NCBI GenBank assembly: GCA_963734665.1
Contig: CAVTIR010000005.1
Coordinates: 1,302,001-1,366,000 of the forward strand
DNA: 64,000 nucleotides
Reading direction: 5' to 3'
Origin: Trebonia sp963734665
GTDB lineage: Bacteria > Actinomycetota > Actinomycetes > Streptosporangiales > Streptosporangiaceae
Below the pieces are notes generated by a model. That model was not told the DNA's origin. It made no database searches and saw only the letters and a list, made by a program, of their open reading frames with translations. Below are positions 1-8,515 of this stretch, piece by piece; within the stretch, counting starts at the first letter, position 1, and each line of letters starts with the position of its first letter. Made by a program: the position numbers and the translations under genes.

Positions 1-1
1 G

Positions 2-1434
2 ATGGAACTCACCGCCTTCGCGAGCGACGCGCGGCCTGGTGCAACGCTCGGCGTGGTCTCCGGTCGCCGTCGGCAAGGCAAGACCTTCCTGCTGCGGGCT
101 CTGTGCCAGGCGACCGGCGGCTTCTACTTCGCGGCCGACGAAGCCACTGACGGCGAGTCGCTGCATCAGCTTGGCGCGGCGGTCGGCGCATATCTCAACC
201 TGCCCTCGGGTCTGCGCTTCAGCGACTGGCACGAGGCGATTGACGCACTGCTCACGCTAGGAAGCGAGCGCCCGATCCCCGTCGTGATCGACGAATTTCC
301 TTACCTGGCCAAGGCGAACCCCGCGCTGCCGTCCATCCTCCAGAACGCGATCGCTCCGCTGCGACCCGAGCGCGAGGGCAGCCGGAGCCGATTGCTGCTG
401 TGCGGGTCGGCCATGACCTTCATGGGCACGCTACTGTCCGGGAGCGCGCCATTGCGCGGGCGTGCCGGGCTCGAACTGGTCGTACCGACGCTCGACTACC
501 AGCTAGCGGCACAGTTCTGGAACATCACGGACCCGGCGCTCGCCGTCAAGGTGCATGCCATCGTAGGCGGTACTCCCGCCTACCGGCGCGAGTTCGCCAG
601 GGACGACACCCCCGACAACGCCGATGACTTCGATAGCTGGGTCAAGCGGACCGTACTGAACCCGGCGAGCCCGCTGTTCAGGGAAGCCCGCTATCTGCTT
701 GCCGCCGAGGCTGAACTCCACGACCTGGGGCTGTACCACTCGGTCCTGGCCGCGATCGCAGACGGCAATTCCGTCAGAGGGAACATCGCGAAGTTCATCG
801 GTAGGAAATCGGGCGACCTGGCCCATCCGCTTAACGTCCTCATGGACTCCGGCCTCGTCTACCGGCGATCCGATGCCTTCCGGGAGAACCAGACAACATA
901 CGAGATCGCCGAACCGCTCATCACCTTCTACCACGCGGTGATGCGCCCGATCTGGTCTGACCTCGCACACACCAGGAACCCGCGCGACTCTGGGAGCGGA
1001 GCCAGCCCCGCTTCACATCAAACGTACTCGGCAGCCACTTCGAGCAGGTCGCCAGACACTGGACCCGGTACTTCGCTCCCGAGGAGATCGTCGGCGGCTT
1101 CGCCTCTCGCGTCGAGCCGGGCACGCTGAACGACCCTGCTAGCAAGAAGACTCGCCAGGTCGATGTCGTGGCCCTAGGGCCAGACGACGACGACCGCGAG
1201 ACGTTGCTGGCCATTGGCGAGGTCAAGTGGCACGAGACCATGGGCATGCCGCACCTTGAGCGACTCCGCCACATCCGGGGCCTGCTGACCGCGCAAGGCC
1301 GCCGCGGCGCGGCGACGGTGCGCCTGCTGTGCTTCAGTGGCGCTGGCTTCACCGCCGAACTAGCCAGTGAGGCGTCCGGTGCCAATGATGTGCGGCTCCT
1401 GACTCCGGCCGATCTTTACTCAGGCGTCCTGTGA
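2..1434 (+). pseudogene. AAA+ ATPase with DUF234-type C-terminus, frameshifted, 5'-partial
   Basis: The reading frame is already open at the window edge. It shows a P-loop (GRRRQGKT, about residues 20-28) and a Walker B-like strand ending VVIDEF, followed by a winged-helix-like middle. This is the layout of the archaeal-type ATPase/DUF234 family, whose members pair an ATPase with a C-terminal nuclease-like domain. Near base 980 the frame breaks: the sequence encoding WSDLAHTRNP continues one frame away as RLWERSQPRF and runs on to VLLTPADLYSGVL-like residues ending at 1434, so one base is missing. The C-terminal part carries IGEVKW, which fits the PD-(D/E)xK-like core of DUF234. Left as read, the first frame would stop at 1129. 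It may be a sequencing indel. The gene converges on the TetR gene that follows, and its cellular target is unknown. Confidence 0.72.
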
Positions 1435-1443
1435 CGAGTGCGG

Positions 1444-2088
1444 TTACCTGCGTACCCTGAGGCCGTCGAACGCGATGGCGCACACGGCGTCCGCCAGTGA
1501 GGCCGCCGAGGCCCCCGAGGCTGCCGGGCCCGATGAGACGGGGCGGTACCACTCGACGATCGAGTTGACCGTCCCGAACAGCAGCCGCGCGATGAGCTTC
1601 GGGTCGATGTCTGTCCTGATGTCGCCGTCCCGTTCGGCCTCCTCGACCAGGCTCGCGACCAGGGCGTCGAACGCCCGCCGCCGCGCCAGTGCCGCCCGCT
1701 CGACATCGGTGTTGCCCCGGACGCGCAGCAGCAGCGTGACGTAGGGCAACCGCGCGTCGAGCACGGCCACCGCGTCGCGGACGAGCGTCTCAAGCCGCAC
1801 GATCGCCGGCGCATCCAGGGTCCGCGCCCGCTCGGCCGCCTCCCACAGCCCGTCAAGTGCCCTGTCCAGGGCCATCCTGAGCAGTTCTTCCTTGCCCGAC
1901 ACGTGGTGGTAGATGCCTGACTTGGCGATGCCCAGGCGCTTGGACAGGTCCTCCATGCTCGCCCCGTCGTAGCCGCGCTCGTTGAATACGTCGACCGCGA
2001 CCCGCAGCACCGCCTCCAGGTCGTAGCCGGGACGGCCGCGGCGGCGCGGCGCCGGGTCGGCTTCTGTGACCGTCACCTGCTCCGACAC
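1444..2088 (-). CDS. TetR-family regulator, probable repressor of the paa operon (PaaR-like)
   Basis: The product has an N-terminal TetR helix-turn-helix (RGRPGYDLEAVLRVAVDVF, then GIAKSGIYHHVSGKEELL) and an all-helical ligand-binding C-terminal half, about 214 residues in total. The preferred start is GTG at 2088 because GGGAGG lies nine bases upstream; an in-frame TTG at 2124 would add twelve residues. The gene is divergent from paaZ, and the shared intergenic region holds an 18-bp palindrome. In actinobacteria and Thermus, TetR-type PaaR proteins repress phenylacetate genes and respond to phenylacetyl-CoA, so that role is inferred from position and family. No direct evidence of the ligand can be read from the sequence. 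Confidence 0.88.
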   Translation of the reverse strand: MSEQVTVTEADPAPRRRGRPGYDLEAVLRVAVDVFNERGYDGASMEDLSKRLGIAKSGIYHHVSGKEELLRMALDRALDGLWEAAERARTLDAPAIVRLETLVRDAVAVLDARLPYVTLLLRVRGNTDVERAALARRRAFDALVASLVEEAERDGDIRTDIDPKLIARLLFGTVNSIVEWYRPVSSGPAASGASAASLADAVCAIAFDGLRVRR

Positions 2089-2204
2089 GCCGCGCGACCT
2101 CCCGGTTGGATGCTGAACGGCCAAGAATATCCTCCTCGGTGCTGGGGGACCGTGACCGTGACGATTTCTTCCGCCGGCATCTGGTCAGGCCACGTTACAT
2201 AGAG

Positions 2205-2230
2205 TAAAATACCGAATGATCGGTATGTAA
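2205..2230. promoter_or_regulatory. Palindromic operator between the TetR gene and paaZ
   Basis: ATACCGAATGATCGGTAT (2209-2226) has perfect 7-base arms (ATACCGA/TCGGTAT) around a 4-base centre. Partial symmetry extends to about 2205-2230. It sits 36 bases upstream of paaZ and about 120 upstream of the regulator's start, so one site could control both promoters. The ACCG-N-CGGT core is typical of TetR-family operators, and similar cores are known for actinobacterial PaaR; this is from memory and not checked by alignment. Confidence 0.7.
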
Positions 2231-2265
2231 AGAAGCAGGGCCGATAGGGGAACCGGGGAAGGCTC

Positions 2266-4296
2266 ATGGCTGTAGTCCGCAGCTACATCGCAGGCCACTG
2301 GTACGCACCGGACGGCGGCACTCCGGTCTACGACGCGGTTACCGGCGAGACGGTCGCTGAAGTCTCCTCCGCCGGCATCGACTTCGGTGCCGCCCTCGCC
2401 TACGGCAGGCAGGTGGGCGGCCCTGCGCTGCGCGAGCTGACCTTCCACGAGCGGGCCGAGCTGGCGAAAGGCGTCGGCCAGCTGCTGCGCAAGCACCGCG
2501 ACGAGCTCTATGAGCTCTCCTACCGGACAGGCGCCACGCTCTTCGACTCGAAGTTCGACATCGACGGCGGCATCGGCGTCCTGCTCAGCTACGCGAGCAA
2601 GGCCAAGCGCGAGCTACCGAACGACAGGTTCGCGGTGGAAGGCCCGCCCGAGCAGCTCGGTAAAGAGGGCGACTTCCTCGGCCAGCACCTGCTCACCCCG
2701 CGGCACGGGGTTGCCGTCCAGGTCAACGCCTTCAACTTCCCCGTATGGGGGCCGCTGGAGAAGCTGGCCCCTGCGCTCATCGCCGGCGTGCCGAGCCTCA
2801 TCAAGCCGGCGTCGCAGACCGGCTACCTCACCGCGCTGATGGTGGAACTGATCATCGACGCGGGGGTGCTGCCCGACGGCACGCTCCAGCTGGTCAGCGG
2901 TAGCGCCGGAGACCTCCTCGACCACCTCACCGAGCAGGACCTGCTGAGCTTCACCGGCTCGGCGAGCACCGCCAACCGCCTGCGCTCGCACCCGAACGTG
3001 GTCGCTAGGTCCGTCCGGTTCAACGCCGAGGCCGACTCGCTGAACATGTCGGTGCTCGGCCCCGACGCCGCCCCAGGCACCCAGGCGTTCGACCGGTACG
3101 TCACGCAGCTGGTCACCGAGATGACCGTCAAGGCAGGCCAGAAGTGCACCGCGATCCGCCGCGCCTTCGTCCCCGCCGGCCTGACGGACACCGTCGCCGA
3201 GGCGGTCAGCGCCGAGCTGGCCACGGTCGTCATCGGCAACCCGGCCGACAAGTCGGTGCGGATGGGCGCGCTCGCCAGCCTTGACCAGCGCGAAGAGGTC
3301 CGCCGCTCCCTCAAGGCCCTCGAAGACGCCGCCACGATCGTCTTCGGCGACCCGGAGCGCGTCGAGGTACTAGGCGCCGATCCCGCCCGCGGCGCGTTCC
3401 TGTCCCCGATCCTGCTCCAGGCAAGCGACGCCAGGCGGCCCGAGTTGCACGAGGTCGAGGCGTTCGGCCCGGTCAGCGCGCTGATCGGCTACACGAGCAC
3501 CACCGACGTCATCGAACTAGCCGCCCTCGGCAAGGGCAGCCTGGCGGGCTCGGTCGTCACCGAGGACCCGGAATTCGCCCGCGAGATCGTCCTCGGCACC
3601 GCCCCCTGGCACGGCCGCCTCCTAGTCCTCGACGACGACGCCGCCCCCGAGTCCACCGGCCACGGCTCCCCGCTGCCGGTGCTCGTGCACGGCGGCCCGG
3701 GCCGGGCCGGCGGCGGCGAGGAGATGGGCGGCATGCGCGGTGTCTACCACCACATGCAGCGCACCGCCATCCAGGCCAGCCCGCGCATGCTGAACGCGGC
3801 CACCGGCCGCTGGGTCAAGGGCGCGCCTCGTCTGCTCGACGACGTCCACCCGTTCACCAAGCCACTGGCGCGGCTGCGCGTCGGCGACTCCATTTACGCA
3901 GGACCGCGCACCGTCACCCTTGAGGACATCGAGCACTTCGCCGAGTTCACCGGCGACACGTTCTACGCCCACACGGACGAGGAAGCAGCCGCGAAGAACC
4001 CGTTCTTCGGCGGGCGCGTCGCCCACGGCTACCTCATCGTGTCGCTGGCGGCCGGCCTGTTCGTCCAGCCCGACTACGGGCCGGTGCTCGCGAACTACGG
4101 GATCGACAACCTCCGCTTCCTGACGCCGGTCAAGCCCGGCGACGAGATCACGGTAACGCTCACCTGCAAGCAGATCAGCCCACGGGCCGGCGACTACGGA
4201 GAGGTTCGCTGGGACGCCGAGCTGAAGAACCAGGATGGCGCTGTCGTGGCCACCTACGACGTGCTGACCATGGTGGCTAAGGAGTGGAACGATTGA
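2266..4296 (+). CDS. paaZ: Bifunctional oxepin-CoA hydrolase / aldehyde dehydrogenase PaaZ
   Basis: This 676-residue protein has two parts. Residues 1 to about 520 form an aldehyde dehydrogenase with catalytic Cys294 (GQKCTAIRR) and Glu255 (FNAEADSLN). Residues about 535-676 form a MaoC-like hydratase with Asp564 and His569 (FTGDTFYAHTDEEAA) and the GRVAHGYL loop. In the phenylacetate pathway PaaZ opens the oxepin-CoA ring hydrolytically and oxidises the resulting semialdehyde to 3-oxo-5,6-dehydrosuberyl-CoA in the cytoplasm. Length and both active sites match the full bifunctional form. It heads the operon downstream of the palindromic operator, and its stop overlaps the start of paaA. Confidence 0.97.
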   Translation: MAVVRSYIAGHWYAPDGGTPVYDAVTGETVAEVSSAGIDFGAALAYGRQVGGPALRELTFHERAELAKGVGQLLRKHRDELYELSYRTGATLFDSKFDIDGGIGVLLSYASKAKRELPNDRFAVEGPPEQLGKEGDFLGQHLLTPRHGVAVQVNAFNFPVWGPLEKLAPALIAGVPSLIKPASQTGYLTALMVELIIDAGVLPDGTLQLVSGSAGDLLDHLTEQDLLSFTGSASTANRLRSHPNVVARSVRFNAEADSLNMSVLGPDAAPGTQAFDRYVTQLVTEMTVKAGQKCTAIRRAFVPAGLTDTVAEAVSAELATVVIGNPADKSVRMGALASLDQREEVRRSLKALEDAATIVFGDPERVEVLGADPARGAFLSPILLQASDARRPELHEVEAFGPVSALIGYTSTTDVIELAALGKGSLAGSVVTEDPEFAREIVLGTAPWHGRLLVLDDDAAPESTGHGSPLPVLVHGGPGRAGGGEEMGGMRGVYHHMQRTAIQASPRMLNAATGRWVKGAPRLLDDVHPFTKPLARLRVGDSIYAGPRTVTLEDIEHFAEFTGDTFYAHTDEEAAAKNPFFGGRVAHGYLIVSLAAGLFVQPDYGPVLANYGIDNLRFLTPVKPGDEITVTLTCKQISPRAGDYGEVRWDAELKNQDGAVVATYDVLTMVAKEWND

Positions 4297-5351
4297 CCGC
4301 TGAGCAGGACCTGGAGGCCCACTTCCAGGGCACCATCGCCCGGATGAGCCGGATCGAGCCGCGCGACTGGATGCCGGAGGCGTACCGGGCCACGATGATC
4401 AGGCAGATAGCGCAGCACGCGCACTCGGAGATCATCGGCATGCAGCCGGAGGGCAACTGGATCACCCGCGCCCCGTCGCTGCGCCGCAAGGCGATCCTCC
4501 TCGCGAAGGTGCAGGACGAGGCGGGCCACGGCATGTACCTCTACAGCGCGGCGGAAACGCTCGGCGCCGACCGCGCCGACCTCACGGAAAAGCTCATCGC
4601 CAGCCGTCAGAAGTACTCCTCCATCTTCAACTACCCCGCGCTCAGCTATGCCGACGTCGGGGTCATCGGCTGGCTAGTGGACGGGGCCGCGATCTGCAAC
4701 CAGGTGCCGCTGTGCCGCTCCTCCTACGGCCCCTACGCACGCGCGATGATCCGCATCTGCAAGGAGGAGTCGTTCCACCAGCGCCAGGGCTACGAGCTGC
4801 TGATGACGATGATGCGCGGCACGCAGGCGCAGCGTGACATGGTCCAGGACGCCGTCGACCGCACCTGGTGGCCGTCGCTGATGATGTTCGGCCCGCCTGA
4901 CGAGAACTCGCCGAACACAGAGCAGTCGATGAAGTGGGGCATCAAGCGGCACACCAACGACGAGCTGCGCCAGCGCTTCGTGGACATGACCGTCCCGCAG
5001 GCAGAAAAGCTCGGCGTCACCCTCCCCGACCCGCAGCTGCGCTGGAACTCCGAGCGCGGCCACCACGACTTCGGCGCGGTCGACTGGGACGAGTTCAGGG
5101 CCGTCGTCGCCGGCAACGGCCCGTGCAACGCCCAGCGCCTGGCCAAGCGCAGGGCGGCCCACGAAGAGGGTGCCTGGGTCCGCGAGGCGGCCCTTGCGTA
5201 CGCCGCGAAAAACCAAGATCGAAAACACCAGGAGGAGTCAGAACGGAAGCGGCTGCCTCCCACCCCTCTTCTTTCTGACGATGCTGGCCGGGCCGGCGTT
5301 CAGGACGGAGCGCAGAAAAAAGAGAGTTCGCTGGAGGCAACGCATGACTGA
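4293..5351 (+). CDS. paaA: 1,2-phenylacetyl-CoA epoxidase, catalytic subunit PaaA
   Basis: PaaA is the di-iron subunit of the PaaABCE monooxygenase, which epoxidises the ring of phenylacetyl-CoA. The ligand motifs ExxH are visible (VQDEAGHGMY and KEESFHQRQGY), and the family block LPDPQLRW is present near the C-terminus. AAGGAG at 4279-4284 is best spaced for a TTG start at 4293 that overlaps the paaZ stop as TTGA, implying translational coupling. A GTG at 4284 is the alternative and adds three residues. The last 45 or so codons (after ALAYAAK) form a charged low-complexity tail not usual for the family, which overlaps the start of paaB by eight bases. Confidence 0.95.
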   Translation: MTAEQDLEAHFQGTIARMSRIEPRDWMPEAYRATMIRQIAQHAHSEIIGMQPEGNWITRAPSLRRKAILLAKVQDEAGHGMYLYSAAETLGADRADLTEKLIASRQKYSSIFNYPALSYADVGVIGWLVDGAAICNQVPLCRSSYGPYARAMIRICKEESFHQRQGYELLMTMMRGTQAQRDMVQDAVDRTWWPSLMMFGPPDENSPNTEQSMKWGIKRHTNDELRQRFVDMTVPQAEKLGVTLPDPQLRWNSERGHHDFGAVDWDEFRAVVAGNGPCNAQRLAKRRAAHEEGAWVREAALAYAAKNQDRKHQEESERKRLPPTPLLSDDAGRAGVQDGAQKKESSLEATHD

Positions 5352-5631
5352 CCAGAGCTGGCCGCTGTTCGAGGTGTTCCTGCGCGGCAAGCGCGGGCTG
5401 AACCACGTGCACGTCGGCAGCCTGCACGCAGCCGACGCCGAGATGGCCCTCCACCACGCCCGCGACCTCTACACCCGCCGCAACGAGGGCGTCAGCATCT
5501 GGGTGGTCAGGGCATCGGACATCACCGCGTCAAGCCCGGACGAGAAGGACCCGTTCTTCAAGCCCTCAGGCGACAAGGTGTACCGCCACCCGACGTTCTA
5601 CGACATCCCCGACGACGTACCCCAAATGTGA
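5344..5631 (+). CDS. paaB: 1,2-phenylacetyl-CoA epoxidase subunit PaaB
   Basis: This is a 95-residue protein with the PaaB signature: WPLFEVFLRGKRGLNHVHVG, then a helical stretch and SIWVVRASDI. PaaB bridges the PaaA and PaaC subunits and is essential for the epoxidase complex. The ATG at 5344 is preceded by GGAGG with a 6-8-base spacer and overlaps the paaA stop. The reading frame is open further upstream, but only this start gives the family length. It is followed by paaC after 12 bases. Confidence 0.95.
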   Translation: MTDQSWPLFEVFLRGKRGLNHVHVGSLHAADAEMALHHARDLYTRRNEGVSIWVVRASDITASSPDEKDPFFKPSGDKVYRHPTFYDIPDDVPQM

Positions 5632-5643
5632 GGAAATTTCGAC

Positions 5644-6555
5644 GTGACCACCCCTGAGCTTGCCCTGGAAGCGGACGACGGCAACGCCTACGACCTGCTC
5701 GCCGAGGACCACGATGAAGGTCATCGCTGGGCGTTCGGCACCGGGTTCACCGACCCGCTCCAGGGCATCGACACATCCGTCCCCGCGGACCTCGACCCCG
5801 GGGCGCTCGTCCGCTACTGCCTCGCGCTCGGGGACGACGCGCTGATCTACAGCCACCGCCTGCAGGAGTGGGTGGGCAGCCTGCCCGAGCTCGAAGAGGA
5901 GACCGCGGTCGCCAACATCGCGCTCGACCTCCTTGGCCAGGCGCGCATGCTCCTCGCCAGGGCCGGGGAGATCGTCGGCCAGACCGAGGACCAGCTCGCG
6001 TACTTCCGCGAGGAGAAGGACTTCAGGAACGTCCGCCTCGCCGAGCACGCCGACCGCGACTTCGCCGAGCTCGTCGTCCGCCTGCTTATCTTCACTACCT
6101 GGCGGCTCGCCCTGTTCGAGTCGCTGGCAGGGTTCGAATCGCCGTCAGGCGTCTCACCAACAGGCACGGGCGACCCGGTGCTCGCCGCGATCGCCGCCAA
6201 GGGCGTCAACGAGCTCGCTTACCACCGCGACTACGCAGCGAGCTGGGTGGTCCGGCTCGGCGACGGCACCCCCCTGTCGCACGCTAAGGCGCAGGCAGCA
6301 CTCGACACCCTCTGGCCCCTGATGGGCGAGCTCTTCCGCCCGGACCCCGACGCCCTCGGCAGCGTCGCCCCCGCCGCCTTCGACGCGGTCCTGGACACGG
6401 TCCTCGCGACGGCGGGCCTCGACCGCCCGAAGTCGCAACCCCTGGCCCCGGTCGGCGGCAAGACCGGCCGCGACGGCGTGCACACGGAGGCGATGGGCTA
6501 CATCCTCGCGGAGTTTCAGTCGGTCGCCCGGGCCCACCCGAACGCGACGTGGTAA
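5644..6555 (+). CDS. paaC: 1,2-phenylacetyl-CoA epoxidase subunit PaaC
   Basis: The product has 303 residues in a ferritin-like helical fold, including the family stretches YCLALGDDALIYSHRLQEW, IALDLLGQARMLLARAGE and FFTTW-like LLIFTTWRLALF. PaaC is the structural paralogue of PaaA and lacks the iron site; it forms the stable PaaAC core. GTG at 5644 has GAGGAAA upstream with normal spacing. Its stop overlaps the start of paaD by seven bases, so the operon is translationally coupled. Confidence 0.95.
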   Translation: MTTPELALEADDGNAYDLLAEDHDEGHRWAFGTGFTDPLQGIDTSVPADLDPGALVRYCLALGDDALIYSHRLQEWVGSLPELEEETAVANIALDLLGQARMLLARAGEIVGQTEDQLAYFREEKDFRNVRLAEHADRDFAELVVRLLIFTTWRLALFESLAGFESPSGVSPTGTGDPVLAAIAAKGVNELAYHRDYAASWVVRLGDGTPLSHAKAQAALDTLWPLMGELFRPDPDALGSVAPAAFDAVLDTVLATAGLDRPKSQPLAPVGGKTGRDGVHTEAMGYILAEFQSVARAHPNATW

Positions 6556-7076
6556 CCGTCGTGATGGAACAGGCAATGGCGTGGGACGTCGCGGCGACCA
6601 CCCCCGACCCGGAATTCCCGATGCTGACAATCGGGGACCTCGGCATTCTTCGTTCGGTCCATTACTTTCCTGGCAGGGAAAACGAGAAAGGCGGGGAAGT
6701 CGTCGTCACGATTACCCCGACCTACAGCGGCTGCCCGGCGATGCGCGAGATCACCGCCGACCTCCGCTCCCGCCTCATCCGGGCAGGCTTTCCCCAGGTG
6801 ACGATGCGGACCCAGCTGTCGCCCGCCTGGAGCACCGACTGGATCACCCCAGCGGGCCGGCGCAAGCTAGCTACATCAGGCATCGTCCCCCCGGTCCCGG
6901 CCCAGCGCCGCCCGGGCCCGGTCCCCTTGAACCTCTCCCGCGCGCCGTCCCCCCGCTGCCCGCGCTGCGACTCACCGGACACGAGGCTGACGGCCCAGTT
7001 CAGCGCCACGGCCTGCAAGTCGCTGCACCGCTGCAACGCGTGCAGCGAGCCCTTCGAGGCGGTGAAGCCCCTTTGA
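6549..7076 (+). CDS. paaD: Phenylacetate-CoA oxygenase assembly protein PaaD (MIP18/DUF59 family)
   Basis: The first 90 or so residues are a DUF59/MIP18 domain (DPEFPMLTIGDLGILRSV, PTYSGCPAM). The C-terminus is a cysteine-pair module, CPRC...CKSLHRCNAC, of the zinc-ribbon type found in PaaD. The protein is thought to help mature the iron centres of the PaaABCE complex. The start is ambiguous: GTG 6549 overlaps the paaC stop, while ATG at 6564 begins just before MEQAMAWDVAA. A linker between the two domains (about residues 115-140) is proline-rich. paaE begins about 120 bases later, the largest gap inside the operon. Confidence 0.93.
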   Translation: MVTVVMEQAMAWDVAATTPDPEFPMLTIGDLGILRSVHYFPGRENEKGGEVVVTITPTYSGCPAMREITADLRSRLIRAGFPQVTMRTQLSPAWSTDWITPAGRRKLATSGIVPPVPAQRRPGPVPLNLSRAPSPRCPRCDSPDTRLTAQFSATACKSLHRCNACSEPFEAVKPL

Positions 7077-7195
7077 CACGGAGACTTCCCCGCGCAGCCA
7101 CGGCATGCCCTGCTGCGGTTCAACGCACAAGCATTCACGATGCCGACCTTGCCATCGCCGACATGTTCTGTGCTATCGGCTCCTGAAGGGAGGGA

Positions 7196-8290
7196 GTGGC
7201 GTTGATAGGAACCCCGGTAAGCCAGGGGCTGGTGAGCGGGACGCGAAGCCGTGACTTCCACCGGCTCACCGTCAAGCGTGTCGAGCCGTTGACCGAAGAC
7301 TCCGCTGCCATCACCCTCACCGTCCCTGACGTCCTGGCCGACGCGTTCGCCTTCGCCGCGGGCCAGAGCCTGACCGTCCGCCGGGGCGAGGAACGGCGCA
7401 CCTACTCGATCTGTGCCCCGGCCGGCTCCGCCCCGAGGATCGGCGTCCGCGAGGTCGTCGGCGGTGCGGTCTCCGGCTGGCTCGTGCACACCCTCGAGGC
7501 AGGCGACACCCTGGAGGTGCAGGCGCCGGGCGGCACCTTCACCCCTGACCTGTCCGTGCCCGGCCGGCACGTCCTGATCGCAGCGGGCTCCGGCATCACC
7601 CCGATGATGTCGATCGCCGCCTCGGTCCTCGCGGCGGACGACAAGTCAACGGTCACGCTGCTCTACGGCAACCGGCGCAGCGACACCGTCATGTTCGCTG
7701 ACGAGGTCGCCGACCTCAAGGACGCTTATCCCGCGCGGATGCAGATCATCCACGTCCTGTCCCGCGAGCCTCAGGAGGTCGAGCTGCACAGTGGCCGACT
7801 CGACGCCGAGCGCCTGACCGCACTGCTCCCGGTGACCGTGGACGTGTCGGGCGTGGACCACTGGTGGCTGTGCGGGCCGTTCGGCATGGTCAGCGACGCG
7901 ATCGACGTGCTGCGCGACCTCGGCGTGGACAGCGCCAGGATCCACCGCGAGCTGTTCTGGGTCGGTAACGACCCGCCCGTCGAAGTGGCCCACAACGACG
8001 CCCCGGCCGGCGAGGGCGCCAGCCTGACCGTCATCCTCGACGGCCGCAGCTCCACGCTCACCCTCCCGGCCGGCACGCCGATCCTGGACGGCGCTCAGAA
8101 GGCCAGGCCCGACCTGCCGTTCGCCTGCAAGGGCGGCGTCTGCGGCACCTGCCGGTCCAGGGTCACCAGCGGCGCCGCGGTCATGCGCCGCAACTTCGCG
8201 CTCGAGCAGCATGAGATCGACGCCGGCTACGTCCTAACCTGCCAAGCACTGGCCCAGACAGACGAGATCACCGTCGACTACGACGCCTAG
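7196..8290 (+). CDS. paaE: 1,2-phenylacetyl-CoA epoxidase reductase PaaE
   Basis: This is a 364-residue electron-transfer protein. It has an FAD-binding ferredoxin reductase domain (RTYSICAP near residue 65), an NAD(P)H domain (LIAAGSGITPMMSI) and a C-terminal plant-type [2Fe-2S] ferredoxin (ACKGGVCGTCRS then LTCQAL). It delivers electrons from NADPH to the PaaA di-iron site. The start is GTG 7196 or TTG 7202; the GGAGGG at 7190-7195 is better spaced for the latter. It is the last gene of the paaZABCDE operon, followed by a hexamer repeat and a strong hairpin. Confidence 0.95.
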   Translation: MALIGTPVSQGLVSGTRSRDFHRLTVKRVEPLTEDSAAITLTVPDVLADAFAFAAGQSLTVRRGEERRTYSICAPAGSAPRIGVREVVGGAVSGWLVHTLEAGDTLEVQAPGGTFTPDLSVPGRHVLIAAGSGITPMMSIAASVLAADDKSTVTLLYGNRRSDTVMFADEVADLKDAYPARMQIIHVLSREPQEVELHSGRLDAERLTALLPVTVDVSGVDHWWLCGPFGMVSDAIDVLRDLGVDSARIHRELFWVGNDPPVEVAHNDAPAGEGASLTVILDGRSSTLTLPAGTPILDGAQKARPDLPFACKGGVCGTCRSRVTSGAAVMRRNFALEQHEIDAGYVLTCQALAQTDEITVDYDA

Positions 8291-8302
8291 CGACCTCGGG
8301 TT

Positions 8303-8344
8303 TTTGACTTTGACTTTGATCTTGACTTTGACTTTGACTTTGAG
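8303..8344 (+). repeat. TTTGAC hexamer microsatellite
   Basis: Seven tandem copies of TTTGAC follow the paaE stop; copy 3 ends in T, copy 4 begins with C and copy 7 ends in G. A further degenerate run (TTTTGACTTTGGATTTGATT) lies at 8452-8471, before paaK. AT-rich hexamer repeats stand out strongly in DNA of this composition. No protein reading of it is supported. Confidence 0.85.
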
Positions 8345-8381
8345 CGTTCAAGTTTACGTTGGTGGAGCGAGGGACGCTGGA

Positions 8382-8422
8382 GGGGATTGGCCCGGAACCC
8401 GAAGGAGGTTCGGGCAATCCCC
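8382..8422 (+). terminator. Hairpin between paaE and paaK
   Basis: GGGGATTG-g-CCCG-g-AACC (8382-8399) pairs with GGTTCGGGCAATCCCC (8407-8422), with two bulged G residues and a 7-base loop. There is no U tract, as is usual in actinobacteria. It could end the paaZABCDE transcript or attenuate read-through into paaK. Confidence 0.6.
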
Positions 8423-8515
8423 CCGGTGGCCCGCGCCGCACAGGAATAGGTTTTGACTTTGGATTTGATTTCGATCCAATGTTTAGGTTGTGGCTTTAGA
8501 TTTCAGGAGGCCCCC

